Shown: positions 53,522 to 62,643, counted from the first letter of the stretch. The stretch is DNA of 64,000 nt from Micromonospora craniellae (GCF_014764405.1 NZ_CP061725.1:310001-374000); one strand, 5' to 3'. The notes: generated from the letters alone by a model not told the origin. Numbers and translations are program-made.

Positions 53522-54292
53522 TCAGTCACCCACGGCCTTGAACAGGGCGGCGACCTCCGCGTTGGTCAGCCGCCGGGTGCGCCCGGGACGCAGGTCACCG
53601 AGCCGGATCGGCCCGATGGAGGTACGCACCAGCCGGCTCACCGGGTGTCCGACCTCGTCGAGCAGTCGCCGGACGATGTGTTTGCGACCTTCGTGCAACA
53701 TCAGCTCGACCTGGGCGGTACGTCCCAGACTGCCCACCACCCGGAACGAGTCGACGGTGACCGGGCCGTCCTCCAGCTCGATGCCGGCGGCCAGTCGCTT
53801 GCCGAGGTTACGCGGGATCGGGCCGGCCACCTCACACAGGTACGTCTTGGCCACCCCGTACGAGGGGTGCATCAACCGGTGCGCCAGCGTCCCGTCGTTG
53901 GTGAGCAGCAGCAGGCCCTCACTGTCCGCATCGAGCCGCCCGACGTGGTAGACGCGCTGCTCCACCCGGTTGCCGACGAAGTCGGCCAACGCGGTGCGGC
54001 CCTTCTCGTCGGCCATCGTGGAGACCACGCCCCGGGGCTTGTTCAACGCCAGGTACACCAGCCGGGTGTCGGCCACCAGCCGCTCGCCGTCGACGTGGAT
54101 GACGGCGTTGGCCGGGTCGACCTTGTCGCCGAGCTGCGCCACCCGCCCGTTGACCGTCACCCGCCGACGGAAGATCAGATCTTCGCAGGCACGCCGGGAG
54201 CCGACCCCCGCCGCGGCGAGCACCTTCTGCAGGCGTTCCGGGCCGGTGTAGACGGGGGCGTCGGGGCGGGGAGTGCGGTCATCGCGCGGCAT
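53522..54292 (-). CDS. rluB: 23S rRNA pseudouridine synthase, RluB-like
   Basis: A 256-residue RsuA/RluB-type enzyme. The N-terminal S4 RNA-binding domain (ERLQKVLAAAGVGSRRACED) precedes the catalytic domain. The catalytic Asp is in VGRLDADSEGLLLLTNDG, with the later LHEGRKHIVRRLLDEVGHPV and LVRTSIGPIRLGDLRPG conserved. The ATG at 54292 overlaps the end of scpB. It is predicted to modify the 23S rRNA of the peptidyl-transferase region. Confidence 0.94.
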   Translation of the reverse strand: MPRDDRTPRPDAPVYTGPERLQKVLAAAGVGSRRACEDLIFRRRVTVNGRVAQLGDKVDPANAVIHVDGERLVADTRLVYLALNKPRGVVSTMADEKGRTALADFVGNRVEQRVYHVGRLDADSEGLLLLTNDGTLAHRLMHPSYGVAKTYLCEVAGPIPRNLGKRLAAGIELEDGPVTVDSFRVVGSLGRTAQVELMLHEGRKHIVRRLLDEVGHPVSRLVRTSIGPIRLGDLRPGRTRRLTNAEVAALFKAVGD

Positions 54293-55307
54293 CAGCAAGC
54301 TCTTCTACGTCGTCGGGAAGGAACGGGGCCAGGGGCGGCAGGTCGTCAAGGCTGTTCAGGCCGAGCTTCTCCAGGAACATGATGCTCGTCCGGTACAGAT
54401 AGGCTCCGCTGTCCGACTCGGTGCCGCACTCCTCGATCAGCCCGCGGGAGACCAGGGTACGGATCACCCCGTCACAGTTGACGCCCCGGATGGCCGAGAT
54501 CCGCGACCGGGTCACCGGCTGCCGGTACGCCACCACCGCGAGGGTCTCCAGCGCGGCCTGGGTCAGCCGGACCGACTGCCCGTCCAGGACGAACCGTTCC
54601 ACGTAGGTGGCGTATTCCGGCCGGGTGTAGAGCCGCCACCCGCCGGCCGCCCGGCGCAGCTCGAAGCCGTGCCCGGCGGCGGTGTAGCCGGCGGCGATCT
54701 CGTCGAGCATCGGGCCGACCCGCTCGGCGGGCTGTTCGAGGACCTGGGCCAGCGTCAGCTCGCTGACCGGTTCGTCCACCACCAGCAGGATCGCCTCCAG
54801 CGCCCCGCGCAGTTCGGCGTCGTCGAGCACCGGCGGCGGCTCCGGCACCACCCGCACCCGCCCGCCGCGCGGATTCCGCCCCGCCCCCTCCTCCGCGATC
54901 TTGGTACGCGACCGCCCCTGGATGGGCACCTCCGTCCCAAGATCCGCGGCGACTCCGGGTTCCGAAGCGGCGGGAGCGAGTTCGGGGGTGGGATCGGCGG
55001 CGATCTTGGTACGGAACTGCCCCTGGCGGGGCACAGCTGTGCCAAGATCCGGAGCGGCCTCGGGTTCGGGGCTGAGTTCGGCAAGCTCGGTGGGTTCGGG
55101 GGTGCCAAGGTCGGGGTTGGGTTCGGCGTGATCCGGCGCGGCCGGATCGGGAGTGGCCGGATCGAGGGTGGCTTCGGCGTGATCCGGGGTGGCCGGATCG
55201 GAGGCAGCGGATTCGGGGGCGGTGGATTCGGGGGCGGGGCGCTGCCACGGTGGGATCCAGGCGGCGGCCTGGTCAGCCAGCGAGTCCCGGCGTTCCTCGT
55301 TGCTCAT
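54279..55307 (-). CDS. scpB: Segregation and condensation protein B with repeat-bearing N-terminal extension
   Basis: A 342-residue ScpB, partner of ScpA and SMC in chromosome condensation. The winged-helix region is the last 180 residues (ELRGALEAILLVVDEPVSEL, VAYRQPVTRSRISAIRGVN, LVSRGLIEECGTE). Typical ScpB proteins are about 200 residues. The N-terminal 155 residues here are Pro/Ala/Glu-rich and include DLGTAVPRQGQFRTKIA and DLGTEVPIQGRSRTKIA, each encoded by a 48-bp palindromic-ended DNA repeat. The extension is probably disordered and expendable. The gene overlaps scpA by four bases and rluB by 14. Confidence 0.93.
   Translation of the reverse strand: MSNEERRDSLADQAAAWIPPWQRPAPESTAPESAASDPATPDHAEATLDPATPDPAAPDHAEPNPDLGTPEPTELAELSPEPEAAPDLGTAVPRQGQFRTKIAADPTPELAPAASEPGVAADLGTEVPIQGRSRTKIAEEGAGRNPRGGRVRVVPEPPPVLDDAELRGALEAILLVVDEPVSELTLAQVLEQPAERVGPMLDEIAAGYTAAGHGFELRRAAGGWRLYTRPEYATYVERFVLDGQSVRLTQAALETLAVVAYRQPVTRSRISAIRGVNCDGVIRTLVSRGLIEECGTESDSGAYLYRTSIMFLEKLGLNSLDDLPPLAPFLPDDVEELADAAR
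54897..54944. repeat. 48-bp in-frame repeat, copy 1 (GATCTTGG...CCAAGATC)
   Basis: The repeat begins GATCTTGGTACG and ends CCAAGATC, so its outer 8 bases are inverted. It adds exactly 16 codons to scpB. Copy 2 is 57 bases away with about 70% identity. Confidence 0.75.
55002..55049. repeat. 48-bp in-frame repeat, copy 2 (GATCTTGG...CCAAGATC)
   Basis: It has the same length, orientation and terminal inverted octamers as copy 1, with a divergent middle. It also keeps the scpB frame open. Confidence 0.75.
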
Positions 55308-56257
55308 CCGGCGTGCTCCTCTGTCGTTGCCGCGTCGTCCGTCGGCGTACCGGACCCGGCCGTCGGCGCACCGGCCCCGGCCGATGTCCCGTCGGGGGCC
55401 GCCTCGTCGGGGGTGCCGGCGTATTCGTCGATGGTCAGGGTGGGGCTGCCGTCGGCGGGGCCGGTCCAGCGTACGGTCAGCTCCTCCAGCGCCTGTTCCT
55501 GCACGAAGGCCACCACGCCCTGCCGGTACAGCTCCAGCAGCGCCAGGAACCGGGCGACCACCTCAAGGGTGGCCTCGCAGTCGGCGCAGAGCAGCGAGAA
55601 GGTGGCGGTGCCGGCGCGGCGTAGCCGCTCGCTGATGATCGCGGCGTGTTCCCGGACGCTGACCCGGACCATGTGCACGTGGGCGATGGAGACCTCGGGC
55701 ACCGGTTTCGGGGTCATTGCCTTGACGGCGAGTTTGAGCAGTCGTTGCGGGCCGATGCCGAGCACCAGGTCGGGCAGGGCCTCGGCGTAGCGGGCCTCCA
55801 GGGTGACCGCGCGCGGGTAGCGGCGTCCGCCGATCTCCTCCAGCACGGCGATGTGTGCCGCCGCCTCCTTGTACGCCTTGTACTGCAGCAGTCGGGCGAA
55901 GAGCAGGTCCCGCGCCTCCAGCAGGGCGAGGTCCTCCTCGTTCTCCACCTCGGCCGAGGGCAGCAGGCGGGCGGCCTTGAGGTCGAGCAGGGTGGCGGCG
56001 ATCAGCAGGAATTCACTCGCCTCGTCCAGGTCCCAGTCGTCGCCCATGGCGCGGATGTAGGCGATGAACTCGTCGGTCACCTGGTGCAGTGCGACTTCGG
56101 TGACGTCGAGTTTGTGTTTGCCGATGAGTTGCAGCAGCAGGTCGAACGGGCCGGTGAAGTTGTCCAGCCGTACCGTGAACCGGCCACTGTCCGCCGCGCC
56201 GGAGTCAACCACCGCGAGCGGATGCGCGGTGGTCGGGTCGGCAGGCGGCGCGGTCAC
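55304..56257 (-). CDS. scpA: Segregation and condensation protein A
   Basis: A 317-residue kleisin subunit of the SMC-ScpAB condensin. The conserved FTGPFDLLLQLIGKHKLDVTEVALHQVT is at the N-terminus (read in two parts), with EFLLIAATLLDLKAARLLPS and the C-terminal winged-helix LEELYRQGVVAFVQ-type region (FLALLELYRQGVVAF). The last 60 residues are a low-complexity tail. The start at GTG 56257 gives the family-typical N-terminus; GTG 56287 is an alternative. Its stop overlaps the scpB start as ATGA. Confidence 0.93.
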   Translation of the reverse strand: MTAPPADPTTAHPLAVVDSGAADSGRFTVRLDNFTGPFDLLLQLIGKHKLDVTEVALHQVTDEFIAYIRAMGDDWDLDEASEFLLIAATLLDLKAARLLPSAEVENEEDLALLEARDLLFARLLQYKAYKEAAAHIAVLEEIGGRRYPRAVTLEARYAEALPDLVLGIGPQRLLKLAVKAMTPKPVPEVSIAHVHMVRVSVREHAAIISERLRRAGTATFSLLCADCEATLEVVARFLALLELYRQGVVAFVQEQALEELTVRWTGPADGSPTLTIDEYAGTPDEAAPDGTSAGAGAPTAGSGTPTDDAATTEEHAG

Positions 56258-56301
56258 GCCGACGACCGTAGTCCACGGCCTGGCCACCGATGGTTACCGG
56301 A

Positions 56302-57225
56302 CTACCGCTCCGCCTGCGCGGCGATCACCTCGCGGGCCAGCTGACGGTAGTTGCGGGCTCCCGAGGAGGCCGGGTCGAGCGTGGTGATCGGGGCGCCCGC
56401 GACGGTCGATTCGGGGAACTTCACCGTCTTGGTGATCACCGTCTGGTAGACCTTGTCGCCGAACGCCTCCACCACCCGCTGGAGCACCTGCCGGCAGTGC
56501 GTGGTGCGGCTGTCGTACATGGTGGCGAGGATGCCTTCGAGTTCGAGGTCGAAGTTGAGCCGTTCGCGGACCTTGTCGATGGTGTCCAGCAGCAGGGCGA
56601 CACCGCGCAGGCTGAAGAACTCGCATTCCAGTGGGATGAGGACGCCGTGCGCCACGGTCAACGCGTTGATCGCCAGCAGGCCGAGTGACGGCTGGCAGTC
56701 GATCAGGATGTAGTCGTACTCCTTGCGGACGCTCCTGAGCACCCGGGCCAGGGCCATCTCGCGGGCGACTTCGTTGACCAGCTGTATTTCGGCGGCGGAG
56801 AGGTCGATGTTGGCGGGCAGCAGGTGCAGCCCGGCCACGTCGGTCTTGATCAGGACGTCTTCGGCGGTGACGTCGTCCTGCATCAGCAGGTTGTAGACCG
56901 ACAGGTCGAGGTTGTGCGGGTTGACGCCCAGGCCGACCGAGAGGGCGCCCTGCGGGTCGAAGTCGACCAGGAGCACCTTGCGGCCGTACTCGGCGAGCGC
57001 GGCGCCGAGGTTGATGGTGGTCGTGGTCTTGCCGACGCCGCCCTTTTGGTTGGCCATCGCGATGATCCGGGCCGGGCCGTGCCGGTCGGTGGGCATCGGC
57101 TCGGGGATGGGTTTGCGCATCGTGTAGGCGGCCGGGTCGGCCGGACCGAGGTCCGAGCCGAGCGCGTTCTGCTGTTCGCGGAGCTCCGACGTCCAGGTCT
57201 CGGCACGGTCACCGTTGCCAGCCAT
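56302..57225 (-). CDS. ParA/Soj-family chromosome partitioning ATPase
   Basis: A 307-residue ParA-type ATPase. The deviant Walker A is ANQKGGVGKTTTTINLG (residues 58-74), with VLLVDFDPQGALSVGLG and ILIDCQPSLGLLAINAL as the switch and Walker B regions. The 50-residue N-terminal extension is common in actinobacterial orthologues at this locus (Rv1708-like). No parB is adjacent, and no parS-like site is visible in the 220-base upstream gap, so it is the scpA-linked ParA, not the origin-proximal one. Confidence 0.93.
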   Translation of the reverse strand: MAGNGDRAETWTSELREQQNALGSDLGPADPAAYTMRKPIPEPMPTDRHGPARIIAMANQKGGVGKTTTTINLGAALAEYGRKVLLVDFDPQGALSVGLGVNPHNLDLSVYNLLMQDDVTAEDVLIKTDVAGLHLLPANIDLSAAEIQLVNEVAREMALARVLRSVRKEYDYILIDCQPSLGLLAINALTVAHGVLIPLECEFFSLRGVALLLDTIDKVRERLNFDLELEGILATMYDSRTTHCRQVLQRVVEAFGDKVYQTVITKTVKFPESTVAGAPITTLDPASSGARNYRQLAREVIAAQAER

Positions 57226-57443
57226 GTCCTCGTTGCCCCCTCCCGACGACCATCCGGCGTCGGAGCCGCCCGACGTCGTTCGCGGTGCCGCCGCGCACCC
57301 TGGTCATCCCGCCGCCAGGCCGCGCCGATCCCGACTGTACGCGACTGGTCAGCAGGGCGTTCACTACCCGCTCGGCGTGTCGGACGGTGGTACGGACCGG
57401 TGCCGTCTCGCCCCCACGCCCACCAGCATTGCGCGCCTCGACG
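57226..57443. other. Spacer between parA and xerD
   Basis: A 218-base gap without a gene; likely holds the parA promoter. No parS-like palindrome is visible. Confidence 0.4.
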
Positions 57444-58433
57444 TCACCGGCGGGCGCGTGGGTGGGCGGTGGCGTAGACCTCGCGCAGCCGGTCCACGGT
57501 GACCAGGGTGTAGACCTGGGTGGTGGTGACCGAGGCGTGTCCGAGTAGTTCCTGCACGACCCGGACGTCGGCGCCGCCGTCGAGCAGGTGGGTGGCGTAG
57601 GAGTGTCGCAGGGTGTGTGGGGAGACCGCCTCCGCTCCGTCGACCGGGAGGCCGGCTCGGGCGGCGGCGCGGCGCAGGATGGTCCAGGCGCCCTGCCGGG
57701 TCAGCGGGCCGCCCCGGGCGTTGAGGAACACCGTCGGGGTGCCCCGGCCGGCGGCGACCAGGCTGGGGCGGGCGCGGACCAGGTAGGCGTCGAGCGCCCG
57801 GGACGCGTGGCCGCCGACCGGCACGAGGCGGCTGCGGCCGCCTTTGCCGTGCAGCAGCACCACGCCGTCGTCGAGGTGCACGTCGTCCACTGCCGCGCCG
57901 ACCGCCTCCGAGATGCGGGCGCCGGTGCCGTACAGGAACTCCAGCAGCGCCCGGTCGCGCAGCGCCAGCGGCGCCTGGTCGCCGGCCACGTCGACGGGGC
58001 CGGCGGTCTCCAGCAGCCGGACGACGGCGTCGAGCGGCAGGGCGCGGGGCAGGCGGCGGGGTGGTGCGGGTGGGCGGATGTCGCGGCTCGGGTCGGCGCC
58101 GGTCAGGCCCTCGCGCAGCGCGAAGCGGTGCAGGCCGCGAACGGCGCTGGCGGCGCGGGCGGCCGAGGAGACCGCCAGTGCTGGGCGGCCGTCGTCGCCG
58201 GTGCGTAGTCGGGCCAGGTGCCGTTCGATCTCGCCGGCCGAGACCTCGGCGAGGTCGGCCACTCCGGCGGCGGCCAGCGAGTCCAGGTAGCGGTCCAGGT
58301 CGCGGCGGTAGGAGGCGAGGGTGTTCGCGGCGAGTCCACGTTCGACGGTGAGGTGGTCGAGGTAGCCGCGCAGCGCACGACGCAGGGCCGGCGCCGGTTC
58401 GGGGCCGGCCCGTTCGTCGGTCGCCGTGCTCAG
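57444..58433 (-). CDS. xerD: Tyrosine recombinase XerD, probable CTG start
   Basis: A 329-residue site-specific recombinase that resolves chromosome dimers. It has an N-terminal core-binding SAM-like domain (LRGYLDHLTVERGLAANTLASYRRDLDRYL, read in parts) and a catalytic domain. The catalytic residues are Arg in LYGTGARISEAVGA, Lys in LLHGKGGRSRLVPVG, HxxR in SPHTLRHSYATHLL, His in LLGHASVTTTQ and the nucleophile Tyr in TTQVYTLVTVDRL. No ATG, GTG or TTG exists near the expected N-terminus. A CTG at 58433, five bases after GGGAGG, fits best. Confidence 0.92.
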   Translation of the reverse strand: MSTATDERAGPEPAPALRRALRGYLDHLTVERGLAANTLASYRRDLDRYLDSLAAAGVADLAEVSAGEIERHLARLRTGDDGRPALAVSSAARAASAVRGLHRFALREGLTGADPSRDIRPPAPPRRLPRALPLDAVVRLLETAGPVDVAGDQAPLALRDRALLEFLYGTGARISEAVGAAVDDVHLDDGVVLLHGKGGRSRLVPVGGHASRALDAYLVRARPSLVAAGRGTPTVFLNARGGPLTRQGAWTILRRAAARAGLPVDGAEAVSPHTLRHSYATHLLDGGADVRVVQELLGHASVTTTQVYTLVTVDRLREVYATAHPRARR

Positions 58434-58444
58434 CGGTGCCTCCC

Positions 58445-59560
58445 TCAGGCCAGCGCCTTGGCGAGTGCGAGGGCGGGCAGGCCGTGTGCCTCGGCCACCG
58501 GGCCGTAGACGACCTGACCGGCGTGGGTGTTCAGGCCCAGGGCCAGCGCCGGGTCGCGTCGCGACGCCTCCTGCCAGCCGTGGTTGGCCAGTTCCAGGGC
58601 GTACGGGAGGGTGACGTTGGTCAGCGCGTAGGTGCTGGTGTTCGGCACCGCGCCGGGCATGTTCGCCACGCAGTAGAAGATCGACTCGTGGACCCGGTAG
58701 ACCGGTTCGGCGTGCGTGGTCGGCCGCGAGTCCTCGAAGCAGCCACCCTGGTCGATGGCGATGTCGACGAGCACGCTGCCGGGCTTCATCCGGGAGACCA
58801 GTTCGTTGGAGATCAGCTTCGGGGCCTTGGCGCCGGGCACCAGCACCGCGCCGATGACCAGGTCCGCGTCGAGCACGGCCCGCTCGATCTCGTACGCGTT
58901 GGAGGCGACGGTCTGCAGGTGTCCACGGTAGATGGCGTCGGCCTGCCGCAGCCGCCCGACGTTCTTGTCCAGCAGCAGCACCTCGGACTGTAGGCCCAAC
59001 GCGATCGCCGCGGCGTTCATGCCGGAGACCCCGGCGCCGATGACGACGGTCTTCGCCGCGTACACGCCGGAGACGCCGCCGGGCAGTACGCCCCGGCCAC
59101 CGCCGGTGCGCATCAGGTAGAACGCGCCGACCTGCGGGGCGAGCCGGCCGGCCACCTCGGACATCGGGGCGAGCAGCGGCAGGGAACGGTCCGGCAGTTC
59201 GACGGTCTCGTAGGCGATGCCGGTGACCTTGCGGTCCAGCAGCGCCTGGGTGCAGTCCCGCGAGGCGGCCAGGTGCAGGTAGGTGAAGAGGACCTGCCCC
59301 TCGCGCATCCGGTGGTACTCCTCGGCGACCGGCTCCTTGACCTTGAGCACCAGGTCCGCGGTGCCCCACACCTCGTCGGCGGAATCCAGGATCTTGGCGC
59401 CGGCCGCGGTGAACTCCTCGTCGGTGATGCTGGATCCGACCCCGGCACCGGCCTCGACGAAGACCTGGTGACCGCCACGGGTGAACTCGTTGACGCCCGC
59501 AGGCGTGATCGCCACCCGGTACTCGTGGTTCTTGACCTCGCGTGGGATGCCGACCTTCAC
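58445..59560 (-). CDS. ald: Alanine dehydrogenase
   Basis: A 371-residue NAD-dependent alanine dehydrogenase that interconverts L-alanine and pyruvate plus ammonia. It begins MKVGIPREVKNHEYRVAITP, has the pyruvate-binding Lys in LVLKVKEP and catalytic His in FTYLHLAASRDC. The Rossmann motif is VVIGAGVSGMNAAAIALG, and the signature VDIAIDQGGCFEDSRPTTHA is near residue 270. It ends 11 bases before xerD on the same strand. Length is exactly typical. Confidence 0.96.
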   Translation of the reverse strand: MKVGIPREVKNHEYRVAITPAGVNEFTRGGHQVFVEAGAGVGSSITDEEFTAAGAKILDSADEVWGTADLVLKVKEPVAEEYHRMREGQVLFTYLHLAASRDCTQALLDRKVTGIAYETVELPDRSLPLLAPMSEVAGRLAPQVGAFYLMRTGGGRGVLPGGVSGVYAAKTVVIGAGVSGMNAAAIALGLQSEVLLLDKNVGRLRQADAIYRGHLQTVASNAYEIERAVLDADLVIGAVLVPGAKAPKLISNELVSRMKPGSVLVDIAIDQGGCFEDSRPTTHAEPVYRVHESIFYCVANMPGAVPNTSTYALTNVTLPYALELANHGWQEASRRDPALALGLNTHAGQVVYGPVAEAHGLPALALAKALA

Positions 59561-59839
59561 GATGCAGACACCTCTCTCCGGGGACCGCTCCCCCGACTGG
59601 GCGGTGCCGCGGCGGCCCCCTTGCCGCTACGGTCGCCGGTCCCGTGGGCGGCAGTTTAGGCGTATCCGCACCTCGCAGGAGCCTGCACCATGGCATCCGG
59701 TGGCCGCGAAGCCTGACGGTGTGTCAGGTGTACGGGCAGCCCGCCGGCTGGATCCGCCTCAGCCGACAGGACAGTGTTGGCCGTCATCGTCCCACGTGGT
59801 GTATGCCGGTGCGGACAGCGTCAGTGTCGATGTCCGCTC

Positions 59840-60097
59840 ATGACTACTCCCCCCTATCAGCCCGGGTATCCCCAGGGCGTTTCGGACAAGAGCAAGGTCA
59901 TCGCCGGCGTCCTGCAGATCCTGCTGGGCGGCTTCGGCGTCGGCCGGTTCTACATGGGTGACACCAAGACCGGTGTCATCCAGCTCATCGTCACCCTGGT
60001 GACCTGCGGTCTCGGCAGCCTCTGGGGTCTGATCGACGGCATCCTGATCCTGGTCAACGGTGGCGTCGACGGGCAGGGTCGCCCGCTGCGCGACTGA
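59840..60097 (+). CDS. TM2 domain protein
   Basis: An 85-residue membrane protein with a short Pro/Tyr-rich head (TTPPYQPGYPQG) and a TM2 domain. The domain consists of two helices (VIAGVLQILLGGFGVGRFYMG and VIQLIVTLVTCGLGSLWGLID, the first counted to its turn) joined by the conserved G-x-x-RFYMGD loop. TM2 proteins have no defined function. The start at 59840 lacks an obvious ribosome-binding site and may be leaderless. Confidence 0.87.
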   Translation: MTTPPYQPGYPQGVSDKSKVIAGVLQILLGGFGVGRFYMGDTKTGVIQLIVTLVTCGLGSLWGLIDGILILVNGGVDGQGRPLRD

Positions 60098-60110
60098 CCC
60101 GGACAACGAC

Positions 60111-60142
60111 CAGGGGCCGCGCGGATCGTAGCGCGGCCCCTG
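60111..60142. terminator. Bidirectional hairpin between TM2 and NUDIX genes
   Basis: CAGGGGCCGCGC and its exact complement with an 8-nt loop, followed by TCGCTTT on the plus strand. It lies between convergent genes. Confidence 0.85.
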
Positions 60143-60155
60143 TCGCTTTCCCCGC

Positions 60156-60773
60156 TCACCCCGGCGGTGGGGTGTCCGCCCGGCGCAGCACCGACCAGCC
60201 GGCGTCGCGGGCGCGGGCGGCGGCGAGCAGCCCGGCCACGCACGGCCCGTTGGTGATCTCCCCGACCAGCACCATGCCGACCGCCTCGTCCAGGTCGATC
60301 CGGACGATCTGGAGGTCCGCCTCCTCGTCGTGCCGGGCGTGCCGCTGTTCCACCGGCACCTCACCGAGATCCCGGGCCAGGAAGACCCGGACCAGCTCGT
60401 CGGTGAACCCGGGCGAGCTGTGCACGTCGACCAGCACGTCGAGCCGGCCTGCGGTCAGGTCGGCCTCCTCGGCCAGCTCCCGCGCGGCGGTCAGCGCGGG
60501 GGGCTCGCCGGTGACGTCGGTCAGCCCGGCCGGCAGTTCCCACAGGCGCCGGCCGACCGGCTGGCGGTACTGGCGGATCAGCACCACCTGGCCGGCGGCG
60601 TCCAGCGCCACCACAGCCACCGCGCCGACGTGCCGGACCAGGTCACGTGGGGCCGTGCCGCCGCCGGGCATGCGCACCTGCTCGGTGACCACGTCGAAGA
60701 TGCGCCCGCGGTACTGCACCTCGCGGGATAGCACCTCGTAGCGGTGCTCCACCGCGTTGCCGGGCTCGCTCAC
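60156..60773 (-). CDS. NUDIX hydrolase, ADP-ribose pyrophosphatase type
   Basis: A 205-residue NUDIX enzyme that probably hydrolyses ADP-ribose. The NUDIX box is GEPPALTAARELAEEADL with the REL-AEE metal-binding core (about residues 90-107). The preceding IRQYRQPVGRRLWELPAG and following SSPGFTDELVRVFLARDL are characteristic of the ADP-ribose pyrophosphatase group. Its GTG overlaps the stop of pyrG as GTGA. The pyrG-NUDIX pair is conserved in actinobacteria (Rv1699-Rv1700). Confidence 0.93.
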   Translation of the reverse strand: MSEPGNAVEHRYEVLSREVQYRGRIFDVVTEQVRMPGGGTAPRDLVRHVGAVAVVALDAAGQVVLIRQYRQPVGRRLWELPAGLTDVTGEPPALTAARELAEEADLTAGRLDVLVDVHSSPGFTDELVRVFLARDLGEVPVEQRHARHDEEADLQIVRIDLDEAVGMVLVGEITNGPCVAGLLAAARARDAGWSVLRRADTPPPG

Positions 60774-62503
60774 GACGCCGACGGCACGGTCGTGGCGGTG
60801 CCGTTGCGGGCGACCCGCTCGGCACCGTCCAGGTCGACCGGAAGCTGGTCGGCCTGCGAGTACGCCACCGCCGCCTGAACGAACGCGGCGAACAGCGGAT
60901 GCGGTCGGGTGGGGCGACTCTTCAGCTCCGGATGCGCCTGGGTGGCCACGAAGAACGGGTGCAGCTCGCGATCCAGTTCGACGAACTCGACCAGCCGCCC
61001 GTCCGGGGAGGTGCCCGAGATCCGCAGCCCGGCCTTGGCGAGCTGGTCGCGGTAGGCGTTGTTCACCTCGTACCGGTGCCGGTGCCGCTCGCTGACCTCG
61101 GTGCTGCCGTACGCCTCGGCGACAATCGACCCCTCGGCCAGCGCCGCCGGGTACGCGCCAAGCCGCATGGTGCCGCCCAGGTCGCCCTTGCCGGCCACGA
61201 TGTCCTCCTGGTCGGCCATGGTGGCGATGACCGGGTGCACGGCCTCGGCGTCGAACTCCAGGGAGTTGGCGCCGTCCAGCCCGGCCAGGTGCCGGGCCAC
61301 CTCGATGGTCATGCACTGCAGACCGAGGCAGAGCCCGAGCAGCGGGATGCCGTTCTCCCGCGCGTACCGAGCGGTGCCGATCTTGCCCTCGATGCCGCGG
61401 ACACCGAACCCGCCGGGGATCACGATGCCGTCGACACCGGCCAGCGCCGCCGCCGCACCCGCTGAGGTGACGCAGTCGTCGCTGGGCACCCAGCGCACCT
61501 GCACCCGGGCCCGGTTACCGAACCCGGCCGCCCGGATCGCCTCGCTGACCGACAGGTACGCATCCGGCAGGTCGACGTACTTGCCGACGAGCGCCACGGT
61601 GACCGTGCGCCGCGGCTGGTGCACCCGCTCCAGCAGGTCGTCCCACCCTTCCCAGTCCACGTCCCGGAAGGAGAGCCCGAGCCGACGCACCACGTACGCG
61701 TCGAGCCCCTCCCGGTGCAGGACCTTGGGGATGTCGTAGATGCTGGGCGCGTCCGGGGCGGCGATGACCGCCTCGGCGTCCACGTCGCAGTAGAGCGACA
61801 GCTTGTGCTTGAGCTTGTCCGGGATCTCCCGGTCCGAGCGGCAGACGATGGCGTCGGGCTGGATACCGATGTTGCGCAGCTGCGCCACCGAGTGCTGGGT
61901 CGGCTTGGTCTTCAGCTCCCCCGACGGCGCCAGGTACGGCACCAGCGAGACGTGCAGGTAGAAGCAGTTGTCCCGGCCCAGGTCGTGACGGACCTGACGG
62001 ATCGCCTCCAGGAACGGCAGCGACTCGATGTCACCGACCGTGCCGCCGACCTCGGTGATCACCACGTCCGGGGTACGGCCGTCGTCGTCCGGGTCACCCA
62101 TCGCCAGGATCCGGGACTTGATCTCGTTGGTGATGTGCGGGATCACCTGGACGGTGTCGCCCAGGTACTCCCCGCGCCGCTCCTTGGCGATCACGTCCGA
62201 GTAGATCTGGCCGGTGGTGACGTTCGCCTTGCCGGACAGCGCCCGGTCCAGGAAACGCTCGTAGTGCCCGACGTCCAGGTCGGTCTCGGCGCCGTCCTCG
62301 GTGACGAACACCTCACCGTGCTGGAACGGGTTCATCGTGCCGGGGTCGACGTTGAGGTACGGGTCGAGCTTCTGCATCACCACGCGGAGTCCCCGCGCGG
62401 TGAGCAGGTTGCCGAGGCTGGAGGCGGTCAGCCCCTTACCCAGCGAGGAGGCGACGCCCCCAGTGACGAAAATGTGCCTGGTCGTCCGTGCTGAAGGGGC
62501 CAA
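60770..62503 (-). CDS. pyrG: CTP synthase
   Basis: A 577-residue enzyme that aminates UTP to CTP using glutamine. The synthetase domain has IFVTGGVASSLGKGLTASSL (residues 9-28), QKLDPYLNVDPGTMNPFQHG and ITEVGGTVGDIESLPFLEA. The glutaminase domain has the nucleophile Cys in LLGLCLGLQCM and catalytic HPE in QAHPELKSRPTRPHPLF. A TTG start at 62503 gives the usual N-terminus APSARTTRHIF with GGGAG upstream; a TTG at 62551 is less likely. It ends in an overlap with the NUDIX gene. Confidence 0.95.
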   Translation of the reverse strand: MAPSARTTRHIFVTGGVASSLGKGLTASSLGNLLTARGLRVVMQKLDPYLNVDPGTMNPFQHGEVFVTEDGAETDLDVGHYERFLDRALSGKANVTTGQIYSDVIAKERRGEYLGDTVQVIPHITNEIKSRILAMGDPDDDGRTPDVVITEVGGTVGDIESLPFLEAIRQVRHDLGRDNCFYLHVSLVPYLAPSGELKTKPTQHSVAQLRNIGIQPDAIVCRSDREIPDKLKHKLSLYCDVDAEAVIAAPDAPSIYDIPKVLHREGLDAYVVRRLGLSFRDVDWEGWDDLLERVHQPRRTVTVALVGKYVDLPDAYLSVSEAIRAAGFGNRARVQVRWVPSDDCVTSAGAAAALAGVDGIVIPGGFGVRGIEGKIGTARYARENGIPLLGLCLGLQCMTIEVARHLAGLDGANSLEFDAEAVHPVIATMADQEDIVAGKGDLGGTMRLGAYPAALAEGSIVAEAYGSTEVSERHRHRYEVNNAYRDQLAKAGLRISGTSPDGRLVEFVELDRELHPFFVATQAHPELKSRPTRPHPLFAAFVQAAVAYSQADQLPVDLDGAERVARNGTATTVPSAS

Positions 62504-62643
62504 GGCCTGCTCCCGTGTCGTCCGTCGCGGTCGTGCAGACCGCCGAGCCAATCAGCGAAGTGATCACGCGATCCACGGGATTCCACGGTAACACCTCCCC
62601 CGAGACGCTCCGGGGCCGCACCCGACGTACGGCCCCCGGGGGT

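Noticed and set aside
57226..57443. Possible parS site near parA
   Set aside because: No TGTTTCACGTGAAACA-like palindrome is visible.
57444..59696. A single 750-codon minus-strand frame spanning ald and xerD
   Set aside because: Only its last 330 codons are XerD; the first part is an out-of-frame reading of the true ald gene.
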